A stretch of DNA of 64,000 nucleotides, taken from the NCBI GenBank assembly GCA_023475165.1, contig JAMCWA010000070.1:1-64000 (forward strand). The letters run 5' to 3'. The notes beneath the pieces were generated by a model. That model searched no databases. It was not told where the DNA came from and was given only the letters and a program-made list of their open reading frames with translations. Source of the stretch: Bacillota bacterium (GTDB lineage: Bacteria; Bacillota; Sulfobacillia; JAMCWA01). The position numbers and the translations under genes are program-made. Shown one piece after another: positions 9,496-18,557 of the stretch (position 1 is the first letter of the stretch; every line of letters begins with the position of its first letter).

Positions 9496-10845
9496 CTAAC
9501 GACCGTTTAATCCTTGAAAAACCCTAATGAGAGCACGCTTAAGCCTTTTTACGAGTTCATCCATCTCCTCTTCAGTAATTATGAAGGGTGGTGCCACCAA
9601 AAAGCCATCCCCAGCCACTCCATCTACAAAGCCGTTGCCGGGATAAATGACCAACCCCTCCTCAATAGCCGCTGACCTAACCTTCTCTGTTAAATTGAGT
9701 CCGGTAGGGAAAGGGGTCTTCTCCTGACGGTCCGCTACAAGCTCTATTCCTAGCATTAACCCTAAACCCCTTACGTCTCCTACAATTTCGCTTTCTTGCG
9801 CCAGGGTCTCTAATTCCCGCCTGAGGTGCACACCCTTTTCCTTGATTTGATCCAGTAATCTTTCTTCCTTTAGGTACTTGACGGTTGCCACTCCGGCAGC
9901 ACAGGAAAGAGGGTTACCACCAAAGGTGTGGCCATGGCCGAAAGCTCCTGACCCTTCCGCAATAGTCTGGTATATTTCTTCTTTCACCAAAAGGGCGGCT
10001 AGAGGCCCGAAACCGCCGCTGAGGCCTTTCGCCAGGCAGACCATGTCCGGGGTGACACCCCAATGGCTTATCGCCAGGAACTCTCCGGTTCGGCCCACCC
10101 CGGTCATCACTTCATCGGCGATAAATAGTACGTCTTCGTGGTTGCAAATCTCCCGGATAACGCGATAGTAATCTGCGGGCGGAACCACCCCAGGGTTGGA
10201 CGACCCTATAACCGGCTCGGCAATAAAAGCAGCCACCGTATCCTTCCCTTCTTGCCGGATAACTCTTTCTAGTTCCCAGGCGCATTCCAGGCCGCATTGT
10301 GGATATTGCTTACCAAAAGGGCAGCGGTAGCAATATGGAGGATGAATGTGGGGAAAGGCGTGAATGAGGTAAGGAGCGTAATTTTTGCGTCTCGCTGTAT
10401 GCCCGCTCATGGATAACGCACCGGTGGTGTTCCCATGGTAGCTTTGCCAGCGGGCAACGATCTTGAACTTTTCCGGTTTCCCTCTTTCCAAGAAATATTG
10501 CCGGGCAAGCTTCATGGCACTTTCGGTAATCTCGGAGCCACTATTAGCAAAAAATACCCTGCCGAAGCCAGGTGCTTCCTCTACGAGGAGCCGGGATAAC
10601 TCAAAAAGCGGCAGGTTGTTGAACTGGATGGCATGGGCAAATTCTAATGTTAAAGACTGCTCGTATATGGCCTGTGCTATCTTGCTGTTTCCATGTCCAA
10701 GGCTGGACACGAGTGCTCCGGAGGAGCCATCGAGGTAGTTTTTGCCTTCGTCATCGTAAAGGAAAACCCCCTCGGCCCGAACGATGGTGGGATACCTCCG
10801 CCGCATATTCCGGTAAAAAACATTGTCCTGGCCTGGATAATTCAT
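9496..10845 (-). CDS. Class III PLP-dependent aminotransferase
   Basis: 449 aa from ATG 10845 after GAGGTGATCGCG; the open frame continues upstream but without coding character. Motifs: GSEITESAMKLARQY, IADEVMTGVGRTG (the Asp that contacts the PLP ring nitrogen), and CLAKGLSGGFGPLAA with the Schiff-base lysine. A cysteine-rich stretch (YCYRCPFGKQYPQCGLEC, about residues 160-178) is found in a subset of omega-aminotransferases and may bind metal or be structural. It is first in the operon with the BKACE and symporter, so the amino donor is likely a beta- or omega-amino acid (inference). Confidence 0.88.
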   Translation of the reverse strand: MNYPGQDNVFYRNMRRRYPTIVRAEGVFLYDDEGKNYLDGSSGALVSSLGHGNSKIAQAIYEQSLTLEFAHAIQFNNLPLFELSRLLVEEAPGFGRVFFANSGSEITESAMKLARQYFLERGKPEKFKIVARWQSYHGNTTGALSMSGHTARRKNYAPYLIHAFPHIHPPYCYRCPFGKQYPQCGLECAWELERVIRQEGKDTVAAFIAEPVIGSSNPGVVPPADYYRVIREICNHEDVLFIADEVMTGVGRTGEFLAISHWGVTPDMVCLAKGLSGGFGPLAALLVKEEIYQTIAEGSGAFGHGHTFGGNPLSCAAGVATVKYLKEERLLDQIKEKGVHLRRELETLAQESEIVGDVRGLGLMLGIELVADRQEKTPFPTGLNLTEKVRSAAIEEGLVIYPGNGFVDGVAGDGFLVAPPFIITEEEMDELVKRLKRALIRVFQGLNGR

Positions 10846-11044
10846 CGCGATCACCTCTATTGTCGTAAATATACTTCCTGGGCCAGGACAATTCCTTTGG
10901 AATTTTCCCAAATATATTGTGCTTTCTAAAAAGAATATTTGGTCTGTATTACAAATGGTGAACAGATGTGGTTTCATCAGGGGGTTTAAATGAAGTCACT
11001 GTCTCCGTAAAACCATGTGCCCGCGGTAAGGCCGTGGTAGTGGC

Positions 11045-12241
11045 TTACTCAACTGGTAGCGCTGAAGCTAGTTTTTCCAGAATTAAGGCCAGGTTAAAAA
11101 GTAATCTCCCCTTTCCTGTGGTAGGGTTGAGACCGGTGATCTCCTGAACCCTCTGTAACCTGTATCGCAAGGTATTTGGGTGAACATGGAGCTTTTGGGC
11201 GGCCTGGGCCAAGTCATCAGAAGAGAGATAAACGGTCAGGGTCTTGACTAGTTCAGTACTCTGCCTGGAATCATAATTTCTCAAGGGAACCAGGAATGTT
11301 GACCGCAGCTGATTCGATTCCGCAGTCCGGAGGGACCTTGTTAACAAGATCTCCGCCATAAGGTCCCTTGTGTTGAAAAGAGGAGGCCCACCCGTAAAGA
11401 AGGTCAGACCTGTATCCAGTACCAATCGGGCTTGATCATAGCTCTCTTTGAGTTTGCTAAGAGAACCCACCGGTTCCCCAAAACCTACCCCAAGTAACCG
11501 GCAATTTTCCCTAAAATTAAGGGTCTCGTCATAGATGTCCTGCCAGAGCCGTTTGCTCTTCTCTAACCAGTCCTCCCGCTCGGAGGAATAGCTCAATAAC
11601 GTAATGATGTTTTCTTTCTTAATCCCCGATAGGGAGCCGGGAAAATGGCTCTTGATAAGCTCAATGTACCTCTGGCAACAGGACAGCCATATTCTGGGAT
11701 CGCCGTCATTGAACCTACTCAATACAATAGAATGATACTTACCGGCAGTCCAACCCAGTGAGCTCGCCCTGTCACTAATATCCTTTTCATCGATAAGTCT
11801 GCCATACAATAGGTCATCAAAAAGGGAAACAACGAGGTTTTCGACATTTTGAGCGTTTATGATCTCACGCATAACATAATAAATAATTTCGCGGAACTTT
11901 GCCTGACGGTCGATTGCCAACAGAGGTATCCCGTAGTCATTAGCCTTCTTAAGCAAGTCTTCGGATAATTCCAGGATAAAACGGTTCGTTTTCACTCCTA
12001 AAGCTGCTATCCCTTTTTGAAAAAGGTCGTTTAAGAGTACCAACTGAGCTTTCTCATCGTTTCTCAAGGAATAAAGGGTGGTAAGTATCAGTTCTCCGCC
12101 GTTAAGCCAATCGGGTAGATCAGGCGCTTCCAATACGGTTACTTCATTGATTATATTTCCGGTTCCAGAACCTCCACCTGCAAGACGGAGTAAACCGCCA
12201 ATTCGTGGATGCGTTAGGAGCCTACCCACCGTCAGCACCAT
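11045..12241 (-). CDS. PucR/CdaR-type transcriptional regulator
   Basis: 398 aa. The N-terminal about 125 residues match the purine-catabolism PucR sensory domain (LLTHPRIGGLLRLAGG, VLEAPDLPDWLNGGELILTT). A central GGDEF-like CdaR region follows. The C-terminal about 60 residues form the HTH_30 domain (LTVYLSSDDLAQAAQKLHVH then HPNTLRYRLQRVQEITGLNP). Members sense metabolites and usually activate adjacent catabolic genes. The gene ends 200 bases upstream of the aminotransferase start and is co-directional, so it most likely controls the aminotransferase-BKACE-symporter genes. The initiating ATG follows AAAGGGGATTGATAAA. Confidence 0.88.
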   Translation of the reverse strand: MVLTVGRLLTHPRIGGLLRLAGGGSGTGNIINEVTVLEAPDLPDWLNGGELILTTLYSLRNDEKAQLVLLNDLFQKGIAALGVKTNRFILELSEDLLKKANDYGIPLLAIDRQAKFREIIYYVMREIINAQNVENLVVSLFDDLLYGRLIDEKDISDRASSLGWTAGKYHSIVLSRFNDGDPRIWLSCCQRYIELIKSHFPGSLSGIKKENIITLLSYSSEREDWLEKSKRLWQDIYDETLNFRENCRLLGVGFGEPVGSLSKLKESYDQARLVLDTGLTFFTGGPPLFNTRDLMAEILLTRSLRTAESNQLRSTFLVPLRNYDSRQSTELVKTLTVYLSSDDLAQAAQKLHVHPNTLRYRLQRVQEITGLNPTTGKGRLLFNLALILEKLASALPVE

Positions 12242-12365
12242 TTTATCAATCCCCTTTATCTTTTGCGTTCACCCAGTAGTAAGCATAACATGAGGAGAAG
12301 CTCTTTTTATTGAAACTCCATGGGAGCTGGCGAATGAAATAGGCGGTCATTTATCCTTAGATTTT

Positions 12366-14168
12366 CTACCCTTTCCTCTCGTACCCCGGGGGTGGAGTTT
12401 TGAACTTTTCCGGCGGTTTCTGCAGTACATTGTCGATAACCTTTTGCCATTCGCCCTGCGCATTGGCCACTGAATTCTTTAATCCGGCTTTTTGCTGATC
12501 TGCTAAACTACTGATAGGAAGAGCTACAGTTACTGATATACCCTTATTACTTCCGTGCACTCGAAATAACTCTTTTGAGTGTTCGCTTTTTGGGGTCCAC
12601 GCCAGGGTCCCCCCGGTAGTGCCATGGTTAACCATGGCCACGTTAGCAAAAAGCTCATAGGCCCGTGTCCAGGTCATTTGATCAAACAGCTCAATATCAC
12701 GGTTGAAAGCGACAATAAAAAGATGCTGAATCCTACCACGCAGCCAGTCCCAGATGAATGTGTCTACGATATCGGAACAGATGGCCACCGAGAAACTTCC
12801 CCAAGATGGATATGTAAATCGATACCATGAAAGACTCGTCAAAAACCGCCATTCACCAACTCCCCCACTCCTTTTCATTCTCCTTGTTAATTCTTCGGCT
12901 AGACCTAATTCAATGATACTCGAATAAGGTTTACGGATGCAAAAGGAAAATGCTGTTGTAGGCCATGGACGTTTCGAAGGCGACCGGGGGTCGGGTAGTA
13001 TAAGAGTTGCCTCGTTTACGAGTAGCCTAAGGCCTTTACGATGTATAGAACGAACTGCCGGCACGACCCGTGGCAGCTCACGAGGTGTTAAGCCAGCCAG
13101 AATGGCAACTCCCGTCTCACGTACAAAATTTTGGAGCCCCCGTTTAGACCAATAAGGAATAGTGAACTCCGGAAATAACGCTATATCATCGGCTCCACCA
13201 CCCGAAAGATTACTTTCACCCTTTTGGGCGGCAAGCCGAATCTCCCTAAGGCGTTCTGCCAGTTCGCGTGAAACCTTGTCAAAGGTTGGCCCATCTTCGA
13301 TTAAGGTTAATCCGTTTTGGTAAAGCCTCTTGAAGTCAGGCGTCTCTGTTAGTTGGACTAATCTCACTTTAAGCTCATGAAGATAGTCCATATCTTCCTG
13401 AGGCTTACTTCCACCTAATTCCCAACTCCCATCAACGTTAAATCTGATGTCCTTTATCCGTATTTCATCATGCACATCTTCCGAGGGCTTGTCAGCAGCC
13501 TTCAACAACTGAATAGATGTCTCTGCTGACAGTGGTTCCGAATCAGGAAGGCTTACGTAACTACCCAAGCAAAACTCAAGCCACTTCCAGACACTTTCAG
13601 GTAGGAGGAATTCGCTACGCAATTGCTGCCGTTGCGAGAAAGGTGGATGCCAAGGAGCAATGGTGTATAGTTCATCTAGTCGGTGTTCTCCACCGGTGAG
13701 GAGCCACAAGAGGAGAAGACCCGCTTGCCACATTACATGAAGATCAGTTTGCCCTTTATCTTGGTCTTCACTTGTGAAGAGAATTGGAAGCAAATAGGCC
13801 GGGTGCGGAGCACGATGATTTGGATGAAGATATAACACAGCTTTAACAAGAGATTGACTTCCATTATCGTTTTTTTCCGAATCGCGTGATTTAAGGAGCT
13901 TTGCAAATTCTCTTGCCACCTGTTCTTGCCGTATTCCTTGAGCATGAGGAGGCGTTGACAGAAGAGAGCTACGAGCTTCTAATATCCTCTGAAATGCTTG
14001 ATCTTCTAAAATAATCGATTCCTGAAATAAGGGTTTTTCTTTAACCTTGTTAGCCTGCTCCATGGCATCAGATACTATTTTAATCGCGACTGATGCCGGA
14101 AGTCCGATTGAAGGCACGCACGCCTCTATGAAACCGTCATCCCCACAAGTGCTGTTTATCTTATACAT
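12366..14168 (-). CDS. Nitrilase-like (C-N hydrolase) domain protein of a reverse transcriptase defence locus
   Basis: 600 aa as annotated. The first about 315 residues are helical and unassigned. Residues about 320-570 are a divergent carbon-nitrogen hydrolase domain: Glu in ALFPEF (E334), a candidate Lys in IRKPYSS (K413) and Cys in VAICSD (C464) match the Glu-Lys-Cys triad, and RAYELFANVAMVNHGTTGG resembles the nitrilase signature around the last strand. No ribosome site is seen before ATG 14168. The frame is continuous with the upstream reverse transcriptase, broken only by one TGA and 26 sense codons. Nitrilase domains fused or linked to reverse transcriptases define class 1 UG/DRT antiphage systems, so defence is the best guess. 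Codon use is AT-richer than in the neighbours. Confidence 0.8.
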   Translation of the reverse strand: MYKINSTCGDDGFIEACVPSIGLPASVAIKIVSDAMEQANKVKEKPLFQESIILEDQAFQRILEARSSLLSTPPHAQGIRQEQVAREFAKLLKSRDSEKNDNGSQSLVKAVLYLHPNHRAPHPAYLLPILFTSEDQDKGQTDLHVMWQAGLLLLWLLTGGEHRLDELYTIAPWHPPFSQRQQLRSEFLLPESVWKWLEFCLGSYVSLPDSEPLSAETSIQLLKAADKPSEDVHDEIRIKDIRFNVDGSWELGGSKPQEDMDYLHELKVRLVQLTETPDFKRLYQNGLTLIEDGPTFDKVSRELAERLREIRLAAQKGESNLSGGGADDIALFPEFTIPYWSKRGLQNFVRETGVAILAGLTPRELPRVVPAVRSIHRKGLRLLVNEATLILPDPRSPSKRPWPTTAFSFCIRKPYSSIIELGLAEELTRRMKRSGGVGEWRFLTSLSWYRFTYPSWGSFSVAICSDIVDTFIWDWLRGRIQHLFIVAFNRDIELFDQMTWTRAYELFANVAMVNHGTTGGTLAWTPKSEHSKELFRVHGSNKGISVTVALPISSLADQQKAGLKNSVANAQGEWQKVIDNVLQKPPEKFKTPPPGYERKG

Positions 14169-14249
14169 AGCATATAAGATATTCTGATTAGAATACTCAG
14201 ATATACCGCTATACTCAAATTTCGGAAACCAATTAGGAAAATTCTTTCA
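14169..14249 (-). other. In-frame TGA plus 26-codon open linker joining RT and nitrilase frames
   Basis: The RT ends GTC TTA TGA at 14247. The next 26 codons are all sense codons and run in the same frame into ATG 14168 of the nitrilase ORF. The linker has no ATG, GTG or TTG start and no Shine-Dalgarno site. Removing the TGA would give one protein of about 1,580 residues. Confidence 0.9.
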
Positions 14250-17108
14250 TAAGACTTTGAAACCATTAGCCATGACAAGCCGACGTATTTGCGCATACGT
14301 GTCTAAAAGAATAATATTTTCCCAGGTTGGTTTCATTTTCTTTCCTAGAGATGGTTTCTCCCAAATTATTTCATCCAGCCATCTTCTATCAACCACCTCT
14401 TCCCAAAACCCGATCCTGGAGAGCGCAGCCCATACTAACGGCTTCCTGCCGACATCAGGAACCAAACCTTTTAGTTTAACCTTTGCGATTGGCCCTTTCC
14501 TAAACATTGCCAACCATAAAACCCACCATTCTTTCCCATTTTGTTCAATATGCTCAGCATCAAGTTTAAGTTCAGGCTCTCTTGTTGCCACAAGAATATT
14601 TTGTGACGCTTTCCTTAATTCTTCTATGCTGTATTCAGACCCGAGAACCTGTCTAAGAGCTTCTTGGAGAACTTCCGTTTGTCGTAACCGGCCTGCTTTT
14701 GGCTTGCCTAATTTTTTTAGTAAGTTTTCCTGTGGCTCGCAGACCGTTAATATAGCAGAGTTAAGCGCTTCCGCCTCCCACCACCATAGAAATGGTTTTT
14801 GCTCTTTTCCTGTTTCGTCTGGTGGCCAATAATTTTGCTGATTTTTATAAAGTATAGTTAACCATTTCCTAATATCAGCAAACCATTTTAGCGACTGCTT
14901 AGCCGCTTCTGACGTAAAATGTGAAACCCATGTTCCAAGGTCATTTATAACGTTCGTATCCCCGTTCGCGATAGCCTGCAATGCACGCACAATGCTGGTC
15001 CATTGCCGCCAAAAGTGTGTTCGGTGAAAGCTTGTTCTTAACCGCCGATGTTGGTACCTGCGCAAAGCAACTTCGGGATCAATTGTGTCGGGAGAAAGTT
15101 GCGGTTCCGCTGGTAAATTAGACTCCCACGAAGGCCCATCTATCTTCTGACTTTGCCAGGACAAGAGAGGGAAAATTTGCTTCTCGAGCCACTCCTCGCC
15201 AAGCTTATTGTTTTTCGAGGTCAGGTTGGCCCTAAGAGCGATAATTAATAAAGACTTCCAAAGTTTAAACCGCCAGGGGTAATTGCGTATCGTTTTTTCG
15301 GCAGCCAATAGAATTTCAGTTACTATTGCGTATTGCGACAACAATATGCCATCTACCCGAATAGGTGAATCGGGCCAGTTGGCTCTAGCCAACTTGTTTA
15401 TCGCAAATGAAAGCCTTGCATCAGTCGCAACTTCTTCATCCTCTTCCTTGCGTCCAACCATGTTCAACAATTGAGCTAGGCGATCAAAGCTAGGGCCACC
15501 GTAACGTTCATCCAAGGCCTCCTCGCCCAAATCGCTCATTTCTTTGACAGTAGTTGTCGTAAACACCTCCAAATTTGCTCGGGTTAAAGCCCAACGGGAA
15601 TGTAGAGGCAACTTTAGTTGTTGTTCTTCTTTTTTTATTAAGCCTTGCCAATATTTCTTAATAGAATGGCCTATGAGTTCTGGTTTAATTTTTTCAAGAT
15701 TTATTTGGAAATTATGGTTAGATTTTTGCAATGATTGTAAAAATAATTCAATCGATCGTTCGATCTGCCCTCTGTCCGGACTTAGCAGGATGACATCATC
15801 GACGAAGCGCATATAGACTACAGGTGATTTCTCATTTCTCTTGGCCTCTTCATAAGACAGACACATTTTTAAGTCGGTCGATGTAAGGGCAACATTAAGT
15901 AATAAACCGCTTATGGCCAAGCCAGTAGGAAGTCCATATTTATAACTAGATAACACTTCTGGCTTTAAATGTGAATCTGGACGCCACAGTCCTCTAGAAT
16001 CATAACAGCTAAGGGTTTTTCGTCCGTCTAATTCACTAGGTAAACGATTTGTGATGTCATCGGTCTCCTGTCGTTGGCAATCTTTATCTGTATTATAATA
16101 GGCTGCGCCATTTATTAGGTCTTCCTGAGACCACGGTTCACCCCAAGGTTGATAGATAATTTCCTGAATGAGTTTGCCTAAGTAGTCTGCCAGTTTTATT
16201 CGTGCCTCTTCATTTTTGCTGAGCTCTTCCCAGGGATGTCGTCCAGCCAACCTGCGTGGCTGTTCCAACCAGCAAGTGAAAGGGGATTTGGACGTAGGTG
16301 ATTCAAGTGCCGGGAAACGCGGCAACCCCCATGATTCCCAATGAAACTTTAGATATTGGTCCCCTAAGACGGAAGATATCTCTGCAGATAACAGCTTTCT
16401 AAGATCACATGCTAGCTGATCGCGGTTTACTGAAGGGTAAGCCAAGGACAGGTCAAAACGTGTGTAATAAAGGTTTTTACTCTTTTCCCATTGAAGATTA
16501 TTCAAATATGGAAGAAGATCGGGGTCATGGATCTTAATTTCATCGTATAAAGCATCACTCTCCTTATCATCCAAGAGATGTTTATTTACAATCCACTGTA
16601 ACAGCCGGCGGAACAGACCATAGCTTGAGGAAAAACTGTCATAAAGACGGTGATGTCCAAGGGAAAACGGCAAACGAAACCATCGCACGGTCTTACTATC
16701 TGTTTTACTATCTGTATTGTCCAATGGAAATTTAGGTGGTAGTAGAACACGGGGACGAAAGAGCCTATTTCCAAAAGAAACATTGGGCATGCGTGCTTCG
16801 AGAAAAGGTCCGAGAAGTACCAGGAACGTCGCAAAGGCCACCTGATCCCGAATGGATGGATAAAGATAATGCCGGGTCTGGTCATTTTTTTTCGGGTATG
16901 GGATCATAGGAAAGGGATCAGGCTTAAACCGCTGTTCGGTGAGTTCGCAGCTTAAATCCTCTAATCTACGCCAGATATCTGACTTCCAAGCCAACATCTC
17001 TGCTGGATCATACCATTCCCCGCTCGCGTACCAGGTCTGCACCTTCTGCCAGGCATTCCTCATGACCCATGGTCCGAAATATAAGTCACCAAAATCCGGC
17101 ATAGACAT
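14247..17108 (-). CDS. Reverse transcriptase of the UG/Abi (defence-associated, class 1 DRT-like) type
   Basis: 953 aa; GGAGG stands 8 bases before ATG 17108. The N-terminus has RT motifs 0-1 (YLYPSIRDQVAFATFL, SFGNRLFR). Motif A is YTRFDLSLAYPSVNRD (D219), motif B is YGLPTGLAISGLLLNVALTS (about 391-410), and motif C is YMRFVDDVILLSPD (D437, D438), so the polymerase triad is intact. An insertion of about 170 residues separates A and B, and a helical C-terminal region of about 500 residues follows. There is no maturase or intron structure, integrase or Cas1 nearby, which argues against group II introns and CRISPR-RT. With the nitrilase frame downstream this resembles class 1 DRT systems, where both usually form one protein. 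It is AT-rich against its surroundings, consistent with horizontal transfer. Confidence 0.87.
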   Translation of the reverse strand: MSMPDFGDLYFGPWVMRNAWQKVQTWYASGEWYDPAEMLAWKSDIWRRLEDLSCELTEQRFKPDPFPMIPYPKKNDQTRHYLYPSIRDQVAFATFLVLLGPFLEARMPNVSFGNRLFRPRVLLPPKFPLDNTDSKTDSKTVRWFRLPFSLGHHRLYDSFSSSYGLFRRLLQWIVNKHLLDDKESDALYDEIKIHDPDLLPYLNNLQWEKSKNLYYTRFDLSLAYPSVNRDQLACDLRKLLSAEISSVLGDQYLKFHWESWGLPRFPALESPTSKSPFTCWLEQPRRLAGRHPWEELSKNEEARIKLADYLGKLIQEIIYQPWGEPWSQEDLINGAAYYNTDKDCQRQETDDITNRLPSELDGRKTLSCYDSRGLWRPDSHLKPEVLSSYKYGLPTGLAISGLLLNVALTSTDLKMCLSYEEAKRNEKSPVVYMRFVDDVILLSPDRGQIERSIELFLQSLQKSNHNFQINLEKIKPELIGHSIKKYWQGLIKKEEQQLKLPLHSRWALTRANLEVFTTTTVKEMSDLGEEALDERYGGPSFDRLAQLLNMVGRKEEDEEVATDARLSFAINKLARANWPDSPIRVDGILLSQYAIVTEILLAAEKTIRNYPWRFKLWKSLLIIALRANLTSKNNKLGEEWLEKQIFPLLSWQSQKIDGPSWESNLPAEPQLSPDTIDPEVALRRYQHRRLRTSFHRTHFWRQWTSIVRALQAIANGDTNVINDLGTWVSHFTSEAAKQSLKWFADIRKWLTILYKNQQNYWPPDETGKEQKPFLWWWEAEALNSAILTVCEPQENLLKKLGKPKAGRLRQTEVLQEALRQVLGSEYSIEELRKASQNILVATREPELKLDAEHIEQNGKEWWVLWLAMFRKGPIAKVKLKGLVPDVGRKPLVWAALSRIGFWEEVVDRRWLDEIIWEKPSLGKKMKPTWENIILLDTYAQIRRLVMANGFKVL

Positions 17109-17148
17109 AATTCAACCTCCGGAGCAGATCTGCTTTTGCATCCCATCA

Positions 17149-17258
17149 GGTCAGACCAATTTTTTGGCGGGAGCCTGACCAAGTACAGCTGTGGACGCTG
17201 TCATCCCAGTTACTTATTTACGGAACTCTTGTCTATTTTTCGACTAAAAGTTGAAAAA
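17149..17258 (-). promoter_or_regulatory. RT leader with two inverted repeats
   Basis: In the 261-base gap upstream of the RT, GGTCAG/CTGACC arms (17149-17180) enclose a CCAA/TTGG inner stem, and TTTTTC/GAAAAA arms (17236-17258) enclose ACT/AGT. Either could belong to the 5' UTR or to a non-coding RNA. I see no clear -35/-10 pair. Confidence 0.3.
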
Positions 17259-17369
17259 TCCTTTCGATAACATAACCCCCTAACTAGCTTCATAACTCTG
17301 AAAATCAAAACGAGTTTCAGGCCAGATTTAACATTCATTTGTCGTTCAGTAGTCTAGAGGAAAGCCGCC

Positions 17370-18395
17370 TCACTTCTTGCCCATCGCCGCATAATGTCCG
17401 GCTACCCTGATAGCCTCCTCAAGGCTGGTGGAGCTGGCCACCCCCCGGCCGGCAATATCAAAGGCCGTCCCGTGATCGACAGAGGTCCGGATGAAGGGGA
17501 GGCCAGTGGTGACGCTCACCGTTCGCTCAAAATCCAGCATCTTCGCGGCAATGTGGCCCTGGTCGTGGTAGAGGGCCAGGACAGCATCATAGTGACCCTG
17601 ATTGGCGAGATAAAAGACCGAATCGGCGGCAATGGGACCAGAGACGGAGAGCCCGTTAGTCTTGGCGGCTTCAACCGCCGGGGCGATCTCTTTCAATTCT
17701 TCGTCCCCAAAAAGGCCCCCTTCGCCGCCGTGGGGATTTAAAGCAGCCACCGCCAGGCGCGGTCGCCAAAAGCCCAGCCTTTGCAAGGCGTCCTGGCAGG
17801 CGAAGAGGGTTTCCAGGACGTAATCCCGTTTTATCTGCCGACAAGCCTCAACCAGGGAGAGGTGGCGGGTCAAATGAAAGATGCGTAGATTCTGCACCTG
17901 GAACATGGTCAGGACGGGTTGGCTTTTGGTCAAGTCCGCAAACATCTCCGTATGGCCGATGAAATCAATACCGGCGGCGCGAATAGCTTGCTTATTAATG
18001 GGAGCTGTGGCCACCCCGTCGATCTCGCCGGACATGGCCAGGTCAATGGCTTTCTTGATGTAATCAAAGGCGGCTCTCCCAGCAGCGGCACTAATCTGGC
18101 CCAGGGCCAGCTTCGCCGGGACATTATCCAAATCAATGAAATCGATCACCCCAGGTCGAAAATACCCCTCTACCGGTCGACTTACGCTATGCAAAGATGG
18201 GCCTCCGCCTGACCCAGGCGCCACGGGTGACGGGAATACCACCCGCAACGCCCTCTCCAGGGCTCCTCCGTCCCCGATGACCAATGGCCGCACCTGTTCG
18301 TAAAGTTCTGGTTTGGCCAACGCTTTCACCACGATTTCCGGTCCAATCCCGGCTGGATCCCCCATGGTTATTCCGATCAACGGCTTTTGGTTCAC
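17370..18395 (-). CDS. pdxA2: PdxA2-like 4-phospho-D-threonate/D-erythronate dehydrogenase
   Basis: 341 aa from GTG 18395, 8 bases after AAGGAG; the open frame extends upstream but the family start (KPLIGITMGDPAGIGPE) fits this GTG. PdxA-family motifs are the metal-binding His in DFIGHTEM, in ALYHDQGH and in TSVDHGTAFDIAG. The family oxidises and decarboxylates a 4-phospho-hydroxy acid with NAD. The upstream neighbour is a four-carbon acid sugar kinase (DUF1537), and that pairing is the known hallmark of PdxA2 enzymes in D-threonate or D-erythronate breakdown rather than pyridoxal synthesis. No other pyridoxal gene is nearby. The predicted product would be dihydroxyacetone phosphate plus CO2. 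Confidence 0.88.
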   Translation of the reverse strand: MNQKPLIGITMGDPAGIGPEIVVKALAKPELYEQVRPLVIGDGGALERALRVVFPSPVAPGSGGGPSLHSVSRPVEGYFRPGVIDFIDLDNVPAKLALGQISAAAGRAAFDYIKKAIDLAMSGEIDGVATAPINKQAIRAAGIDFIGHTEMFADLTKSQPVLTMFQVQNLRIFHLTRHLSLVEACRQIKRDYVLETLFACQDALQRLGFWRPRLAVAALNPHGGEGGLFGDEELKEIAPAVEAAKTNGLSVSGPIAADSVFYLANQGHYDAVLALYHDQGHIAAKMLDFERTVSVTTGLPFIRTSVDHGTAFDIAGRGVASSTSLEEAIRVAGHYAAMGKK

Positions 18396-18557
18396 TGAAC
18401 ACTCTCCTTCCATCGCTTTGAGCATATCATCGAGGCCCGTACCAAGGCCCCGCTGTCGGGTGCATCCTGAGAAATGCCGAAGGCCGACCTCACGGAGGTC
18501 CGCGCCCTCGAAAGACTCCACGCACGCTCATGGTTTCAGGAAAAACTCAATATTCCT

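Noticed and set aside
14200-14249. Selenocysteine coding at the RT TGA
   Set aside because: The bases after the TGA form only weak pairings and no bacterial SECIS-like stem-loop could be drawn; no selenoprotein genes are in the window. Kept only as one form of the recoding idea.
12366-17108. Group II intron or retron reading of the RT
   Set aside because: No maturase/endonuclease domain, intron boundaries, or retron-type msr-msd repeats were found, and the protein is far larger than retron RTs.
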